Assembly (NCBI GenBank): GCA_921293015.1
Contig: OV121087.1
Coordinates: forward strand, 40,410,630-40,474,629
Direction of reading: 5' to 3'
DNA from: Phorcus lineatus
Lineage: Eukaryota > Mollusca > Gastropoda > Trochida > Trochidae
Length of the DNA: 64,000 nt
Shown here: positions 61,582 to 64,000 of the stretch, in pieces
How positions within the stretch are numbered: position 1 is the first letter of the stretch
Layout: the number at the start of each line of letters is the position of its first letter
Notes under the pieces: generated by a model
The model's database searches: none
Seen by the model: only the letters and a program-made list of their open reading frames with translations
Told to the model about the DNA's origin: nothing
Translations under genes and position numbers: made by a program

Positions 61582-61842
61582 CTATGTTTGAGATGGTAAT
61601 CCATCACTTGCATTTATCATAAATAAACATGGAGAGAGCGGTTTTCCTTGCCTATACTTCCAAACAATGGCCAACAAATTGTTATAAATCACCTGTGTCA
61701 TACAATGTTTACATTCCTTTTTGAAGTACCTATATAGTATGTACTTGAGGGATAAGTGGGCAAGATGGTTCACCTGAATTTGATATTTTCTTGAGTAAAT
61801 AGGATTCTTGTACGATAAAAAGTGAGGATTCCAGATTCTCAT
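61582..61842 (-). pseudogene. Possible reverse-transcriptase relic
   Basis: The minus frame contains KYRQGKPLSPCLFMI, close to the RQGDPLSPxLF motif of non-LTR reverse transcriptases. The expected YxDD motif is not seen. The frame is short, with no neighbouring RT blocks, so this could be chance. Confidence 0.35.
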
Positions 61843-63631
61843 GATTTTTGTGCTTTATCCAGATTGATGAATTTGTATATTTCTTTTTCTTGCTTCGTTC
61901 ACCTGTAGAATTTATTTGCAAAAGATAAAATAAAAATGTCTCTCAAATGGTTTCAAATTACATTCTTATCAATTTTCTATGTTAATTTCTTGTCAAAGTA
62001 GAAAAAGATTGGAAACTCAATCATTGATGTTTCATAATCTGTTAAAATATTTGAATTTGAATGTTTTCTCATATCTTTTATGATCATATGATCGTATTTA
62101 CAAAATGAAAGTAAATTATTGAAACTTTTCATGAGGGAAACAATCATTTATGCAAACCCTTCCGTTTGGTTTGATTTCTTCTATAAGATACATCAAATCT
62201 AAAACACTTTCGTTCATTTCATTTATAACATCAATTAATGTCAAACTAGGTTTCTCAAATAACATTTTAATTAGCGAACGTTCCGTCAACGTTTAATTGA
62301 TGACACGTCATCTCCAAACTTCTTCCTATCAATCATATCTTGATACATGATTGATTGCATCAGGGAAAATTATTTCAATAAATGTTTTTATATATTTCGA
62401 TCAATTTTGCTGACCCACTGATTAATTCAATGAAATGATTGAATAAAATAATCAATTGGAAATATCCAGTTAGAAGACATTGATTTTATGTAAAGAACTC
62501 ATGATGCATAAAATTTTCACTCAATTCAATCATTCTTGCAGGCCTGTAGAGAGTGCAATCTTCATTCAATTTATTTGAAGTATAGGATAGTTGTAGATGT
62601 GAAAGAAAAATGATGTAAGAATACACAATTGCTCAAATTATTTGGGCAGGGAACATTCTGATAGGAAAATGTACAGCTAATCCAAGCCATTTATTAAATG
62701 TATTCAATGAAATAGATCTAATAATATGAAGAGAAACTTTAAAAATCATTATCAATACTACAAAAGGTCAAATCATACTTATTATTTTTAAATCATGTTT
62801 GGTTATAGATAAAAATATCTCAATCTCTAAATGATAAACATTGCACAGAATTCCAAAATCAATTGCATATTAAGTAAAATATTCACTTTGAAAACAATTG
62901 TGACAAGATATATGTAAATATCAAACAAATGTTATTGATATTTTTTTCTTTTAAATAGACATTGTACCTTTGATATGCTTATGGGACATAATTCAATATT
63001 TTTCTATGTTCCAAAATTCAAAACAAACATACAGGTAAATATCACCTGTCAATTTTTCTCTTTTATCTCAGTTGACCTAAAATAAACATTGACAACAACA
63101 GTATCGAGTTTGGACAGACCAAATACTAAACCAGCATTATTTGCCAACGATCCCTCCATTGTAACTTATATTTATCATGGACAAACTTTTCGGCCGAATA
63201 TGCGTCTATAAATAGCCTACCTGTGCATCAATGGAACTACCTTTGCAAGTTCTTGTCATGTTGTGAAGAAGTTAAATGTATGTATATCAGATAAATGTTT
63301 AGTTTAACCAGAGGAAAATGTCAATGTTTCACAATATAAAGTGCATGTATATAGACTAAGTAAAAGGTTAATTCATTGTGTATGTGCATATACGATTTTA
63401 AATGTGTCATACTGTTTAGTAATGATAGGTCTTGAAGATATCAATTTGATTTAAACGATATTTTATTTCTAGAAATATAATATGTATTAACAAATGAATT
63501 AGAAAAAAAAGAAAAGAAAAAAGATCAGCAAACAGCCTGAATTATTATATAAATTTGATGTTGTTTTGACATTGTGGTTATTTTTCATTCCATTTTGGTG
63601 TCACTGAAGGACAGAACTGCCAGCTGAAGGT
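61843..63631. other. No gene seen
   Basis: AT-rich sequence without recognisable features. Confidence 0.4.
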
Positions 63632-63950
63632 TAATTCAATTACATTGCACCATTGTGAGTTTAACAAGTGTAACTCTAATGCAATAAAGAAGCTAACAAA
63701 TTATCATAATATATATAAAATACATATACCATGCCTATTACCGGAACTAAGAGAATATAATTTTTTTCATTATCAAAGTTATCTCTATATTCTTGAGGAA
63801 TTCAATTGTACCATTGTGAGGTTAAACAGTGTAACTCTATAGTAATAAAGAGACTGGCAAATTGTCATGGATTGTTATTTGTAAAAATATTTATACCATA
63901 CCTATAAACTAATAGAAGAGGACCTTTTGTCACTATCAAAGTAATCATTG
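63632..63950. repeat. Tandem duplication, ~161 bp
   Basis: ACCATTGTGAG at 63649 and 63810. The GTGTAACTCTA, ATAAAGA and ATACCAT.CCTAT blocks are duplicated in the same order. Confidence 0.85.
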
Positions 63951-64000
63951 AGTTTTGGACAAATTAAAAATGTATCTTTCCATAACAACTATGGATTGTA

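Overview
The window looks like AT-rich nuclear DNA from an invertebrate animal, most likely a mollusc. That placement is an inference. It rests on a tRNA-derived SINE family present in about ten copies, many short foldback (MITE-like) elements, minisatellites, LINE remnants and a spliced gene with a very long intron. There are no bacterial-style gene runs, operons or CRISPR arrays. Almost every long open frame is a by-product of a repeat or of low GC.

One real gene can be assembled on the minus strand, from three exons whose splice signals and phases agree: exon 1 at 39382-39224 (start codon 39302-39300), exon 2 at 35953-35764 and exon 3 at 6401-6242. The introns are about 3.3 kb and 29.4 kb. 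The gene continues beyond position 1. The joined product has an acidic N-terminus, a basic KF-rich patch and an SxxDSVF motif. This most resembles the CRACD/KIAA1211 family of actin capping-protein regulators, but the family call is from memory and tentative. The upstream 5'UTR exon or exons and the promoter were not found.

Layout: 1-1252 is the right end of a TTAA-bounded non-coding element carrying a ~190-bp tandem array, and 13226-15079 is the left part of a second copy. 2.0-4.2 kb holds two SINE copies and a 12-bp satellite. 5.7-7.1 kb holds two foldback elements and exon 3, with a SINE just upstream of its acceptor. 9.6-12.9 kb holds short tandem arrays and a LINE tail. 16.8-30.6 kb is intron with minisatellites, a palindromic duplication, a TTAACCCTTT cluster and one SINE. 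33.2-33.4 kb holds paired foldbacks. 35.8-39.4 kb holds exons 2 and 1, separated by an intron with a LINE nested in a MITE. 44.0-45.2 kb holds a full MITE and a full SINE, both with target-site evidence. 48.1-49.7 kb is a ~140-bp tandem array with a 39-bp minisatellite nested inside. 50-60.7 kb holds further SINEs, including an inverted pair, and a third MITE copy. The window ends in a ~161-bp tandem duplication.

The strongest new-looking items are the ~480-bp MITE family (three copies, one split by a LINE with a 13-bp target duplication), the TTAACCC-ended element with an alternating ~180/~195-bp array, and the SINE placed at the branch-point distance of a coding exon. All alignments were done by eye. 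Boundaries are good to a few bases where a target duplication is quoted, otherwise to about 10-30 bases.
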